Assembly (NCBI RefSeq): GCF_021044685.1
Contig: NZ_CP088014.1
Location: 186,001 to 250,000, forward strand
Reading direction: 5' to 3'
Length of the DNA: 64,000 bases
DNA from: Bradyrhizobium daqingense
Lineage (GTDB): Bacteria > Pseudomonadota > Alphaproteobacteria > Rhizobiales > Xanthobacteraceae
The notes below the pieces were generated by a model. That model was not told the origin of the DNA. It saw nothing but the letters and a program-made list of their open reading frames with translations, and ran no database searches. Each line of letters starts with the position of its first letter. Within the stretch, counting starts at the first letter, position 1. The position numbers and the translations under genes are program-made. Below, piece by piece: positions 34,556 through 43,075 of the stretch.

Positions 34556-37500
34556 CTAGGCGCCGTGAGCGCCGAAGATGAAATCGCTGGATTGGAGATT
34601 CGCGACGGCGACACCCTTGAGCAGGATCGTCTCGTGGCTATCCAGTGTGAGCAGCGTGCCGCCATCCTGCGCGGTGGCCGCGGCAAGGTCGCTCCAAGAG
34701 CTGATGCCGCTGAACTGCCGCAGGTCGATCTTGTCGAGACCGAACTCGAAATCGTTCACGGTGTGCTGGACCTGATCCTGTGGCGACGCCGGCGCGAACA
34801 CGAACTGGTCCTTGGCGCCGCCGCCGATGAGCGTGTCGCTCGACTCGGTCGCGAAAATAACGTCCTTGCCGCCAGTGCCCTGCAGGGTGATGCCCTGGCT
34901 CTCGGCTCCTTCGACGAAGATGAAATTTACAGTGTCGGAACGACCGGCCGAGTCCGCAACAGTCAGCGTGATCTGTTCGATTCCGGGCAGCTCTGCCTCG
35001 GGATTCGCGCCGGTCGGATCGTAGACGATGCCCGCGCCCTCTGCGAGGCCGGTGTTGATCTGGGCGAGCGTGCCCGTCGTCGGATAAACGCTGGCGAGGC
35101 TGACGTCCGGATTCGCGGTCGACAGCGTGACCGTGAAAGTGTCCGTCGCTGCGCCGGGATCGGTGTCAGTAATCTTAAGATCGGTGATGATCTCGTTGCT
35201 GTTCTCGGTGATGTGCTCGACCTGGAAGCTTTCGGTGTTGATGACCGGGCCGCCGGCGTCGTCGGCGCCAGTCACGTCCACCGTGAGCGTTGCCGTGTCG
35301 GTCGCACCATGGATGTCCGTGGTCTGGACCGTGAACGTGTCGGCATACGATCCGGCTGCCAGCGCGTTGATCGCGGCTGCATTCGGAACGTAGCTGTAGC
35401 TGCCGTCGGCGTTGACGGTCAGCGTCCCGTACAGGCCCGCGACCGTCGTCGCCGCGTGGTGATCTGCATTGAGGACGGCGTAGGTCAGCGTCGCCGTCTC
35501 GCCGCTGTCGGCGTCGGTCCCGGCCAATTGCCCGGTGATATCGGAGAAGGTGTCGGCCGCGGCGGTGTCCGTGAGCGGACCGATATGGAGATCGGACAGG
35601 GTTGGCGCGTCGTTCGTGCCGTTGATCGTGACGGTGACGTCCTGGGAGACCTGCGCGCCGTGATCGTCGGTGAAGGTGACGGTGTAGACCTGGGTGATGG
35701 TCTGGCCCTGCCCCAGCGACTGCAGCACCGCATTGTCGTTGTCGAGGCTGAAGTGCCAGCCCAGTGTCGCACCGTTGTCGGTGTCGGTGTTGAACTCTGC
35801 GACCGCGGAATCAATCGTGAAGGTGCCTAGCGGCGTGTCGCCGTCGAAACCATGCAGAAGCGCGTTCGATGTCGCCGATTTGAACACGGCTTGCGCGGTG
35901 TGGGCGTCGATCAGATCGAAATCCTGGATCGCCAGCGTGCCGTCGATCGAGAGCGTGGTGCCCTCATCCTCGATAACCGAGCCCGTCGCCGCGCAGGCAT
36001 CGCTCGTGATCGTCGGCGCGTCGTTGGCGCCGTTGATCGTGACGGTCACGTTCTGCGAGACCTGCGCGCCGTGATTGTCGGTGAAGGTGACGGTGTAGAC
36101 CTGGGTGATGGTCTGGCCCTTCGCCAGCGACTGCAGCACCGCGTTGTTGTTGGCGAGGCTGAAGTGCCAGCCCAGCGTCGCGCCGTTGTTGGTGTCCGTG
36201 CTGTATTCCAGCACCGACGGATCGATCGTGAAGGTGCCGATGTTCGCGTTGGCACCGAACCCCGGCAAGGTCGAGCTGGCGGATGACGAAGTGAACACCG
36301 CATGCGCCGTATGGGTGTCGATCAGGTCCAGATCCTGGATCGCCAGCGTGCCGGCGATCGACAGTGTCGCGCCGGTATCCTCGGTGACGGACCCCTTTGC
36401 CGCGTTTGCACTGCTCGTGACTGTCGGCGCATCGTTGGTGCCGGTGATGGTGACCGTCACGTCGCGGGTGACGGTGCCACCGTGATGGTCATCGAGCTTG
36501 ACGGTGTAGACCTGCGTGATGGTCTGGCCTTCGGCCAGCGACTGCAGCACCGGATCATTATTGTTGAGCGTAAACGTCCAGCCGACCGACCCGCGAGAGC
36601 TGGCGCCTGGGCTCTCGTTCACCGCTGCAAGCGCGAAAGTGCCGATATGCGACGTGCCGTTGCCGAAGCCGGGCAGATGCGCGCTCGACGACGTCGACTT
36701 CAGGACGTAACTCGCAGTGTGCGTATCCGTGAGGTCCGGATCGTTGAATGTAATGGTGCCATTCGCCGCCAAGGTTGTTGACGACGTATCCTCGGTCACG
36801 GCGCCGGTCGGCGTCGTGGAGTCTTCGACGACCGTCGGGACGTCGTTCGTGCCCTCGACATTGACGTCCGCCCCGTCGATGGACACCGTGAGCGGCGTGC
36901 TGACGACACCGCCGTGGCCGTCATCGACCTGCACCACGTAGTTGAGGATCAGCTTCTCGTCCTTAGCCAGGAAGTCGAAGAGATGGTCGGGAACGCTGTA
37001 GGTCCAGGTGGCCGTGCCGTTGTTGCCGTTTCCGGCGCCCTGAACCACCGTCAGCGACACCTTGACGGCGGCGATCGCGGCGAGCTGCGCCGGGGTCAAC
37101 GTCGTGATGTCGTTGCCTTCGGCGTCGAGATATTTGAACGGCTCGACGGTCGAGAGCGCCGCGCTCACGATCGGCCGGTCGGTCAGATCGACGTCGGTGA
37201 AGGTGACCGTGCCGGTGATGACGTCCAGAGCCTCGTTACCGGTCCCGACCTGCTCGATGACGGTGCCACCCGACGTCGCAACGGTAGGCTTGTCGTTCGT
37301 TCCCGTGATCGTGATGGTGATGGGAATGAACTTGCTCTCAGGGTTCACCGTGAAATTGGTGTCGACGCGGACCATGTAGGTCAGCGTCAGCGTCTCGCCG
37401 GCCGCGAGGAAGTCGAAGACCTTGTCCGGGATCGTGTAGGTCCAGACCGCCGAGCCGTTGTTGTTGTTGCCGGGATCGGGGACGACGCCGATCTGGATCT

Positions 37501-38908
37501 GCGTCGCCACGATGGCCTGCTTCTGGAGCACGGAGAGCGAGCCCGTGACGTCCTGCTGGCCGGCATTCTTGTAGATGTAGTTCGGCGCCTCGGCGAGGCT
37601 TATGCTCACCGTCGGCCGGTCGCCGAGATTCTGATCGATGAAGGTGATCCGGCCGGAGACCGTGTCGGGCGTCGTCGCGCCCGTCGTGTCGGCGCGCTCG
37701 GTCAGCGCGAATGCCGTCTTCACGTTGCCGCCGGAATCGAGGCTCTGCACCAGCGGCTGGCCGGGAATACGGGTGACGAGCGGCGGGGGTGTGCTCGGCC
37801 CCTCCTGCCCTTGCGTATTGAGGTTGACGAATGTCGCGGTCGCGACGGCGCCGGATGCCGACTTGAACACCACGTCCAGGCTCATCGGCGTAAGCGTGTC
37901 GGTGAAGTTCGTGGTCAGCTTGGTGTTCGTGTTGTCGGTGAACTTAAGCGTGAACACGTCCGTGATCAGCTTCTGCACGTCCGGCGACAGCAGCCCATTG
38001 GTGATCGAGACGTTGCCGCCGCTGATCTGGATCATTTGACCGGCCTGGTTGACCGTCGCGATCGGCAGCAGCGTGACCTTGTCGAACAGGATGTAGGAGC
38101 CCGTCGTGCCGTTCGGCTCGACCAGCACCTGGAAGCTGGCCTGCGGCTGCGGATCGCCGCCCCCGGCCGGGACGACGAAATTGATCTGGGTCAGCACCGC
38201 CGTGCCGCGGATGCCCATGGTTGCGACCGGCGTGTCGACCTTCATGTCGCCGTGCTTGGCGGTCTCGCCGGCGACGAAGGTGATGGTGCCGGCGACGAGG
38301 CTCAGCAGCGAGGAGTTGCTCGACCCGTTGGGGTCGTAGACCATCTCGTTCAGCACCATCCGCGCATTGGAGGACAGGCCGAACACGGTGCCATCGATGA
38401 AGGTGATGCCGAGCGTCGAATCGGCACCGGTCGAGACCACGTCGCCCTTCTCGACGTTGTCGCCGTTGTTCAGGATGACCGAGACGCCGTTACGGATCGC
38501 TGTCGCGCTGCCGACCAGCTTGGTGACGTGGCCGATGACCTGGGCTGCGGCCGTGCCGGGCGCGGCCTGCGCATATTGCACATGGCCGGTGAGCGCGTTG
38601 ACGATGTCGCCGGTGAGGTGGGCGCCGTCCGACGAGGCGATGGCTGCGCGCTTGTCGCCTCTGAAATAGTCGTGGACGACGAACTCGCGCCCCTCATGGG
38701 ACAGCACGAGATCGAGGCCCGTGCGCTTGAACTCGCCATTGAAGATCAGGTTGGGGTCGGGAACGACGACCGCACCTTCGGGCACGTGACCATGCGCCTT
38801 TGCGATGAACGGCTTGGGTGCAAAGGAATCGACATGGATATCGCCCAGGGAACGGGAACCCTGGCCGTCCAAGGGGATCGCGGCGTCAAATTTGCCAGCG
38901 TAATTCAA
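34556..38908 (-). CDS. large FecR/VCBS-repeat surface protein with RTX-like C-terminus (type I secretion substrate)
   Basis: A 1450-residue, Thr/Asp/Asn-rich, Cys-poor protein without a Sec signal. Residues 1-118 are an N-terminal region ending AQAAPG, followed by TAAA (119-122). About 123-235 is a FecR-like domain (VIGHVTKLVGSATAIRNG). About 380-1290 holds cadherin/VCBS-type repeats with recurring TGTNDAPT and QTITQVYTVTF. About 1355-1450 carries the RTX-like, serralysin-type C-terminal segment (GTGGKDVIFATESSDTLIGG). This layout suits a type I-secreted adhesin. The start is TTG 38908 with a weak Shine-Dalgarno, so the exact N-terminus is uncertain. It is divergent from the LapG-type protease gene. 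Confidence 0.88.
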   Translation of the reverse strand: MNYAGKFDAAIPLDGQGSRSLGDIHVDSFAPKPFIAKAHGHVPEGAVVVPDPNLIFNGEFKRTGLDLVLSHEGREFVVHDYFRGDKRAAIASSDGAHLTGDIVNALTGHVQYAQAAPGTAAAQVIGHVTKLVGSATAIRNGVSVILNNGDNVEKGDVVSTGADSTLGITFIDGTVFGLSSNARMVLNEMVYDPNGSSNSSLLSLVAGTITFVAGETAKHGDMKVDTPVATMGIRGTAVLTQINFVVPAGGGDPQPQASFQVLVEPNGTTGSYILFDKVTLLPIATVNQAGQMIQISGGNVSITNGLLSPDVQKLITDVFTLKFTDNTNTKLTTNFTDTLTPMSLDVVFKSASGAVATATFVNLNTQGQEGPSTPPPLVTRIPGQPLVQSLDSGGNVKTAFALTERADTTGATTPDTVSGRITFIDQNLGDRPTVSISLAEAPNYIYKNAGQQDVTGSLSVLQKQAIVATQIQIGVVPDPGNNNNGSAVWTYTIPDKVFDFLAAGETLTLTYMVRVDTNFTVNPESKFIPITITITGTNDKPTVATSGGTVIEQVGTGNEALDVITGTVTFTDVDLTDRPIVSAALSTVEPFKYLDAEGNDITTLTPAQLAAIAAVKVSLTVVQGAGNGNNGTATWTYSVPDHLFDFLAKDEKLILNYVVQVDDGHGGVVSTPLTVSIDGADVNVEGTNDVPTVVEDSTTPTGAVTEDTSSTTLAANGTITFNDPDLTDTHTASYVLKSTSSSAHLPGFGNGTSHIGTFALAAVNESPGASSRGSVGWTFTLNNNDPVLQSLAEGQTITQVYTVKLDDHHGGTVTRDVTVTITGTNDAPTVTSSANAAKGSVTEDTGATLSIAGTLAIQDLDLIDTHTAHAVFTSSSASSTLPGFGANANIGTFTIDPSVLEYSTDTNNGATLGWHFSLANNNAVLQSLAKGQTITQVYTVTFTDNHGAQVSQNVTVTINGANDAPTITSDACAATGSVIEDEGTTLSIDGTLAIQDFDLIDAHTAQAVFKSATSNALLHGFDGDTPLGTFTIDSAVAEFNTDTDNGATLGWHFSLDNDNAVLQSLGQGQTITQVYTVTFTDDHGAQVSQDVTVTINGTNDAPTLSDLHIGPLTDTAAADTFSDITGQLAGTDADSGETATLTYAVLNADHHAATTVAGLYGTLTVNADGSYSYVPNAAAINALAAGSYADTFTVQTTDIHGATDTATLTVDVTGADDAGGPVINTESFQVEHITENSNEIITDLKITDTDPGAATDTFTVTLSTANPDVSLASVYPTTGTLAQINTGLAEGAGIVYDPTGANPEAELPGIEQITLTVADSAGRSDTVNFIFVEGAESQGITLQGTGGKDVIFATESSDTLIGGGAKDQFVFAPASPQDQVQHTVNDFEFGLDKIDLRQFSGISSWSDLAAATAQDGGTLLTLDSHETILLKGVAVANLQSSDFIFGAHGA
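35590..36830. repeat. tandem VCBS-repeat coding units in the adhesin gene
   Basis: Three consecutive units of about 400 bp code for 'LQSLxxGQTITQVYTV...DDHGAQVSQ..VTVTITGTNDAPT' modules. The first two (around 35630-35960 and 36030-36360) share long identical stretches, such as the segment coding QTITQVYTVTFTD. The third (around 36430-36830) is more diverged. Such repeats can expand or contract by recombination. Confidence 0.7.
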
Positions 38909-39528
38909 CCGCGCACCGTAAAAAGGGTTAAAATCTAAGTAAGTATCGACCGCCTAAGCTTGCATAGCATTACCAAGTCCTTAGCGAAACCATCTATTGC
39001 TTGTGTGATTCCGCATCACCGAGCCGCCAACGGCGCAATCGGGCCAAGTCCTCATAGAGGAAGCAGGAGAACTCTGGAGATACTTGCAAGTATAATTGCG
39101 GTTATTCGAGCCCATTTTCGGCACCCCAAAATATTCGAACGTATAGATCAGGCAGCGAATACTTGTGTCATCTTTTCTTCGTGGTGCCCCGCAACACACT
39201 GCGGCAAATACGGACTTAAATCTGTGACCTAACTAACAGAAGCCCTGAAAAAGCGGGCCGGTAGCCATAGGAGGCGGATTCGACGGACGCACAACCAGCA
39301 CCTGCAAATGGTTCCGTTTCGCGGCAGCTGGCGATCTCCTAGCCCCGATTCGTAAAATTTTACGCAATTTGAGCAGGCGCATTTCAGCCTGTTTCCCGGA
39401 TTTGGAACCCCTGCCGAGCGCATTAAGCAGAACAAAACGGCCCGTCTCGTACTATCTCCGCGAAAGCAACAAGGCCCGGCACGTCGAGATCGAGGGGGAT
39501 TTCGCGAAGCCCGGGAAGGGGATGTCAG
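38909..39528. other. 620-bp AT-richer divergent intergenic region
   Basis: This is the longest non-coding stretch in the window. It separates the adhesin (minus) from the LapG-type protease (plus). Base composition is visibly lower in GC than the neighbouring genes and codon structure is absent, although short open frames exist. It contains the perfect 14-bp palindrome ATACTTGCAAGTAT at 39080-39093. It probably holds the promoters of both genes and their control sites. I found no RNA gene or mobile element in it. Confidence 0.6.
39080..39093. promoter_or_regulatory. 14-bp perfect palindrome, candidate operator
   Basis: ATACTTGCAAGTAT reads the same on both strands. It lies about 170 bp upstream of the adhesin start and 435 bp upstream of the protease start, inside the AT-rich intergenic region. 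The shape suits a dimeric regulator. No regulator gene for it is identifiable nearby. Confidence 0.4.
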
Positions 39529-40257
39529 ATGGAGACCGCTACTCGCTCGCGCGCCTGGCGCGCAATCCTTGTCATGTGCGGATTGATCCTGCTCGGATCG
39601 GCCGCCGAGCTTCGCGCCGGCACGCTGCTGTCGCCGGGCGCCGGCGTCCTCGTGCGCAAATCCGCCGAACCTTTCGGCGTGTTCGCCTTCTCCCTCTCCG
39701 CCGGCAATTTGCGGCAGAAATGGCTGACGCTGAAGGACAGGCTCGACGACGACATGGTGCAACTCGCGCTGTGCGACGGCGACCGGGACAATTGCGCATC
39801 GCCTGCGGCCCTGAAGCTGCTCGCCATCGTCGACCAGGTCCGCGGCCGCGACGGCCGTGCGCGCCTCGGCGAAGCCAACCGCGCCATCAACCTCGCCATC
39901 CGGGCCGCCGATGACGGCATCGACGACGTCTGGAGTTCGCCGCTTGCGACCTTCCAGCGCGGCGGCGGCGATTGCGAGGACTATGCCATTGCCAAGCTCG
40001 CCGCACTGCGGCTCGCCGGCGTTGCCGCCGAGGACCTCCGCATCGTCGTGGTGCGCGACGTCAGGGCCGGCGAAGCGCATGCGGTCGCCGCCGCACGGCT
40101 CGACGGCCACTGGCTGATGCTCGACAATCGCCGCATGGCGATGGTCGAGGACGAGGCTGCACAGATCTACCGGCCGCTGTTCGTGCTTCACCAGTCGGCC
40201 GTTCTGAAATATGTCGACGAACCGATCCGGGTCTCGATGGCCGCCGAGACGCGCTGA
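39529..40257 (+). CDS. LapG-type bacterial transglutaminase-like cysteine protease (BTLCP)
   Basis: A 242-residue protein. An N-terminal hydrophobic signal (residues 11-30, cleavage near LRAGT) sends it to the periplasm. The catalytic triad is Cys149 in GGGDCEDYAIAK, His184 in GEAHAV and Asp199 in LMLDNR; these spacings closely follow the LapG/BTLCP family (PF06035). LapG cuts the N-terminus of large type I-secreted adhesins at a TAAG-like site. AAGGGG precedes ATG 39529. It is divergent from the large adhesin, which has TAAA at residues 119-122, so that protein is the likely substrate. A LapD-type c-di-GMP controller is not encoded here. Confidence 0.88.
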   Translation: METATRSRAWRAILVMCGLILLGSAAELRAGTLLSPGAGVLVRKSAEPFGVFAFSLSAGNLRQKWLTLKDRLDDDMVQLALCDGDRDNCASPAALKLLAIVDQVRGRDGRARLGEANRAINLAIRAADDGIDDVWSSPLATFQRGGGDCEDYAIAKLAALRLAGVAAEDLRIVVVRDVRAGEAHAVAAARLDGHWLMLDNRRMAMVEDEAAQIYRPLFVLHQSAVLKYVDEPIRVSMAAETR

Positions 40258-40315
40258 TTGCGGCTCTCTCGTCGCCTGCCCCACCATAAAGCCGTTTCGT
40301 TGCACGATCCGGACG

Positions 40316-40424
40316 GCTAGAGCATAATCGGTTCTGATTGAATCAGAACCGAAGCTCTAGATTCTTGTTTTGACGCGTTTTCTTTACGCGAACCGGTATC
40401 CACTTCGCTCGAAAACGCTCTAGC
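40316..40424. repeat. rhizobial intergenic palindromic repeat (GCTAGAGC...GCTCTAGC)
   Basis: GCTAGAGC and GCTCTAGC bound the element. Inside, TCGGTTCTGATT pairs with AATCAGAACCGA, followed by ACGCG/CGCGA and AACCGGTATCCACTT. This is the layout of the common Rhizobiales 'AGAGC...AACCGGTTTCCACTT...GCTCT' intergenic repeat. It is unlike families A-D elsewhere in the window. Confidence 0.8.
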
Positions 40425-40455
40425 ATGGCCGCGGCCACGCTGAGGGACGAGGGGA

Positions 40456-41571
40456 ATGCGGTTCACGGTGCTCACTGTGCTTGCGCTGCTGGCGTTGCCG
40501 ACGGCGCCTGGCTCCGCGCAATCTGACCGCTCCATCGCCGACAGGCTGCCGCTGTTCGCCAAGAACAACTGCCAGCAGATTCGCGATCCCGGCAATCAGC
40601 TGTTCTGTGGTGATACTGAGCTGGCCGCCGCCGCCGAGAAGCTGAGCACGGCGGTCGAGGCGCGACTCGCCCGCCTGCCCGATCGCCTGCCGGCGATCGA
40701 GGAGAATGCGATCTGGATCCGCCAAAGAAACCTCGGTTGCGGCATCGTCGGCCAGACCGCGATCCGCGCCGACGAATTCGACCGGGTGAAGGCGTGCCTG
40801 CTCAAGGTGACCGAGGAGCGCACCGCGATCGTGCGTGATCCGGATTTCGACTGCCTCGCGGCCAACACCGCGGCCGGCGCGCTGATCTGCGCGGATCCTG
40901 CGCTGGCGGTCGCCGAAACTGAGCTCAACGGCCTGGTGCTCGGCCTGATCGGCAAGCTGGACCCGACCGCCGCGCGCTTTGCCTTCGCCGAATACGGCAG
41001 GTGGACGCGAGAGCGCGACCGCAAATGCAATCTCGTCGGCAAGGAGAACGTGCCGCTCCAGGAATTGGAGACCGCGGAAGACTGTCTCGCCGACCATCTG
41101 AAGCGCAGGACCGACGAGATTCGCACGGCGAAGGGCGATCCCAAGAAGGTGTTTGGCCGGCAGGTCGCAGCCCGCTCGCCCGATACCGACGCGGTCGACT
41201 TCTGCGCCGCGCGCATCCATGCCGCCAATTCCTGCGGCAACTTCCTCCGCATCAACCGCGTCTACGCACTCGACAGCCATGCGACCGATCAGGAGGCACA
41301 GGTCACGGGCGAGATCGAGATGGTCGTGCTGGCGCCCTTCACCATGTGCAGCAAGGTCGCCTCCACCTGCACCGGCACCTGCTGGGACGCCAGGACGGGC
41401 CGTCCTCAGCCGGGAGCCGGAAACAAGGAGCGGTCCGCAGAAGCCTTCAACGTCACGCGGCGCCTGCGGATCCAGCGGAATTTTGCCTTCGTGAAAGCCG
41501 CCGACGGCTGGCGCTGCCGCGAGGACGAGCTGGCTCCGGTGAATTCGGGTACGGCAGGCGGGGGATCGTGA
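40456..41571 (+). CDS. LprI/DUF1311-like cysteine-rich periplasmic protein
   Basis: A 371-residue protein. The signal peptide is MRFTVLTVLALLALPTAPGS, with cleavage near SAQS. It has two LprI-like units: the first spans about 37-120 (DPGNQLFCGDTELAAAAEKL ... RNLGCG ... VKACL), the second about 130-215 (FDCLAANTAAGALICADPAL ... RDRKCNLVG ... AEDCL). A C-terminal region (235-371) has further paired cysteines. The DUF1311/LprI fold is known as a lysozyme-inhibitor-like module, but many members have no proven role. A GAGGGGA precedes ATG 40456. It follows the protease gene after a palindromic repeat, and co-regulation is uncertain. Confidence 0.78.
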   Translation: MRFTVLTVLALLALPTAPGSAQSDRSIADRLPLFAKNNCQQIRDPGNQLFCGDTELAAAAEKLSTAVEARLARLPDRLPAIEENAIWIRQRNLGCGIVGQTAIRADEFDRVKACLLKVTEERTAIVRDPDFDCLAANTAAGALICADPALAVAETELNGLVLGLIGKLDPTAARFAFAEYGRWTRERDRKCNLVGKENVPLQELETAEDCLADHLKRRTDEIRTAKGDPKKVFGRQVAARSPDTDAVDFCAARIHAANSCGNFLRINRVYALDSHATDQEAQVTGEIEMVVLAPFTMCSKVASTCTGTCWDARTGRPQPGAGNKERSAEAFNVTRRLRIQRNFAFVKAADGWRCREDELAPVNSGTAGGGS

Positions 41572-41660
41572 ACTCTTGCCCTCCCCTGGAGGGCTCGCAT
41601 TGAACTTTCACTATCCCCTGGAGGGGGAGGGCTATCGCATTTGGACCGTTACAAGAGGTC

Positions 41661-41744
41661 GTCATGCCCGGGCTTGTCCCGGGCATCCACGTTCTTTGTG
41701 CTGCGTAGTAAGACGTGGATGGCCGGGACAAGCCCGGCCATGAC
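41661..41744. repeat. dispersed palindromic repeat (family D)
   Basis: GTCATGCCCGGGCTTGTCC and GGACAAGCCCGGCCATGAC bound the element, with CCACG / CGTGG inside. It is a close copy of 26316-26399. It lies between convergent genes (LprI-like on plus, binding protein on minus). Confidence 0.88.
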
Positions 41745-41783
41745 GATGAGAAGGCTCTCGAACCCCAAGTGCGAAGCGAAGCA

Positions 41784-42983
41784 TCAGAACATCAGATTGT
41801 CCTTCACCAGCACCCAGCGGCCGCCCTTGACCTGCTGCACCTGGGTGATGGTGTTGGCGAGGTGGTCGGTCTTGGAGAACTTGGTCGGCGGCGAGTTGAA
41901 GATGTCGAGGAATTTCTCACCCGACTCGAGCGAATCCAGCATCTTCTGGCCGGTCAGATCCTTGCCCGCCTTGTTCGCATAGAACGCAAACGTCATCATC
42001 GCATTGTAGCCGATGATGGCCTGGGTGTTGGCGTCGGCGTTGAACATCTTCTTGTAGTTGACGAGCCAGTCCTTCACCTTGCCCTTGGCGGTGTCCTCAT
42101 AGGGAATCTCGAAGCCGCTGGCGGCATAGAGACCCTCGACGGCTTCCTTGCCCAGCGCCGGAACCTCCATCACATTGGTGGGGGTGGCACCGAGGAAGGT
42201 AACGTCCCAGCCCAGCTTCTTGGCTTCGGTCATCGCCCCGATGGTCTCGCGGAGCACGGTGCCGAGCACGACGAGGTCGCAGCCGTCGGACTTCATCTTG
42301 GCGATCTGCGCGCTGAAATCGGAGGCGCCGCGCTTGTAGCTCGTGATCGAGGCCGGCTGCGCCTTCATCGCGGTGAGCTGCTGATTGAAGCCGTCGAGCA
42401 CGTTCTTACCGTACTCGTCGTCCTGATGCATGATGCAGGGCTTCTTGAAGCCCTTCCACTCGATCATGTATTTCACCGCGGCCCGCGTGCTCTCGACATA
42501 GGGCAGCAGATTGTTGAACTTCAGCCGTTCCTGCGGCTTGGCCGGATCGAATTTGAAGGTGAACTCGGCCGCCGTCAGCGGGAAGAGCTGCAGGACACCG
42601 GCGTCGAACAGGATGTCCTGCGCGGCGAGCACCGTCGGCGATCCCATCGGCCCCACCATGGCGAAGATCTTGTCGCGCTCGATCAGCTTTTGCGACGCCA
42701 GCACGGCCTTCTTCGGATCGTAGCCGCTGTCCTCGACGACCAGCCGGATCTTGCGGCCGTTGATGCCGCCGGCCGCATTGATCTCCTCGGCCGCCATCTT
42801 CATGCCGTTCGCGACCGGAACACCCCACCCCTTGATCGGACCCGACAGGTCCTGGTGCGTGCCGATGACGATCTCGGTTGCCGAGATGCCCTCGTTGGTG
42901 ACCTTAGTTTGCGCCGCGGCCGGCAGATGCGTGAGCACGACTGCGCTCACCGCAAGGCCGAACGCCCTGAACGATTTCGACAT
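41784..42983 (-). CDS. branched-chain-type ABC substrate-binding protein (LivK-like)
   Basis: A 399-residue periplasmic protein. The signal peptide is SFRAFGLAVSAVVLTHLPAAA, cut near AAAQT. The mature part follows the Leu/Ile/Val-binding fold (EIVIGTHQDLSGP ... AAEEINAAGGINGRKIRLVVEDSGYDP). GGAG precedes ATG 42983. It is the last gene of the minus-strand livHMGF-ligase-livK unit. The neighbouring acyl-CoA ligase suggests an organic acid (aromatic, fatty or dicarboxylic) rather than an amino acid as ligand; this is inference. Confidence 0.92.
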   Translation of the reverse strand: MSKSFRAFGLAVSAVVLTHLPAAAQTKVTNEGISATEIVIGTHQDLSGPIKGWGVPVANGMKMAAEEINAAGGINGRKIRLVVEDSGYDPKKAVLASQKLIERDKIFAMVGPMGSPTVLAAQDILFDAGVLQLFPLTAAEFTFKFDPAKPQERLKFNNLLPYVESTRAAVKYMIEWKGFKKPCIMHQDDEYGKNVLDGFNQQLTAMKAQPASITSYKRGASDFSAQIAKMKSDGCDLVVLGTVLRETIGAMTEAKKLGWDVTFLGATPTNVMEVPALGKEAVEGLYAASGFEIPYEDTAKGKVKDWLVNYKKMFNADANTQAIIGYNAMMTFAFYANKAGKDLTGQKMLDSLESGEKFLDIFNSPPTKFSKTDHLANTITQVQQVKGGRWVLVKDNLMF

Positions 42984-43075
42984 TGACGTCTCCTCTCCCT
43001 GGCCAGTGTTGCGCGAAGGGCGTGGCCATCGCTCCCCCGCTGTTTCCTCGTCACCTGGCTGGCGGGCCAGGCGTC

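Noticed and set aside
36914..38938. 674-codon open frame antisense to the adhesin
   Set aside because: Composition is Arg/Asp/Gly/Val-heavy with no fold signature, and the opposite strand encodes clear FecR and VCBS domains.
38960..39232. 90-codon open frame in the AT-rich intergenic region
   Set aside because: No family resemblance, no ribosome-binding site and no biased codon use; it is likely chance in a long promoter region.
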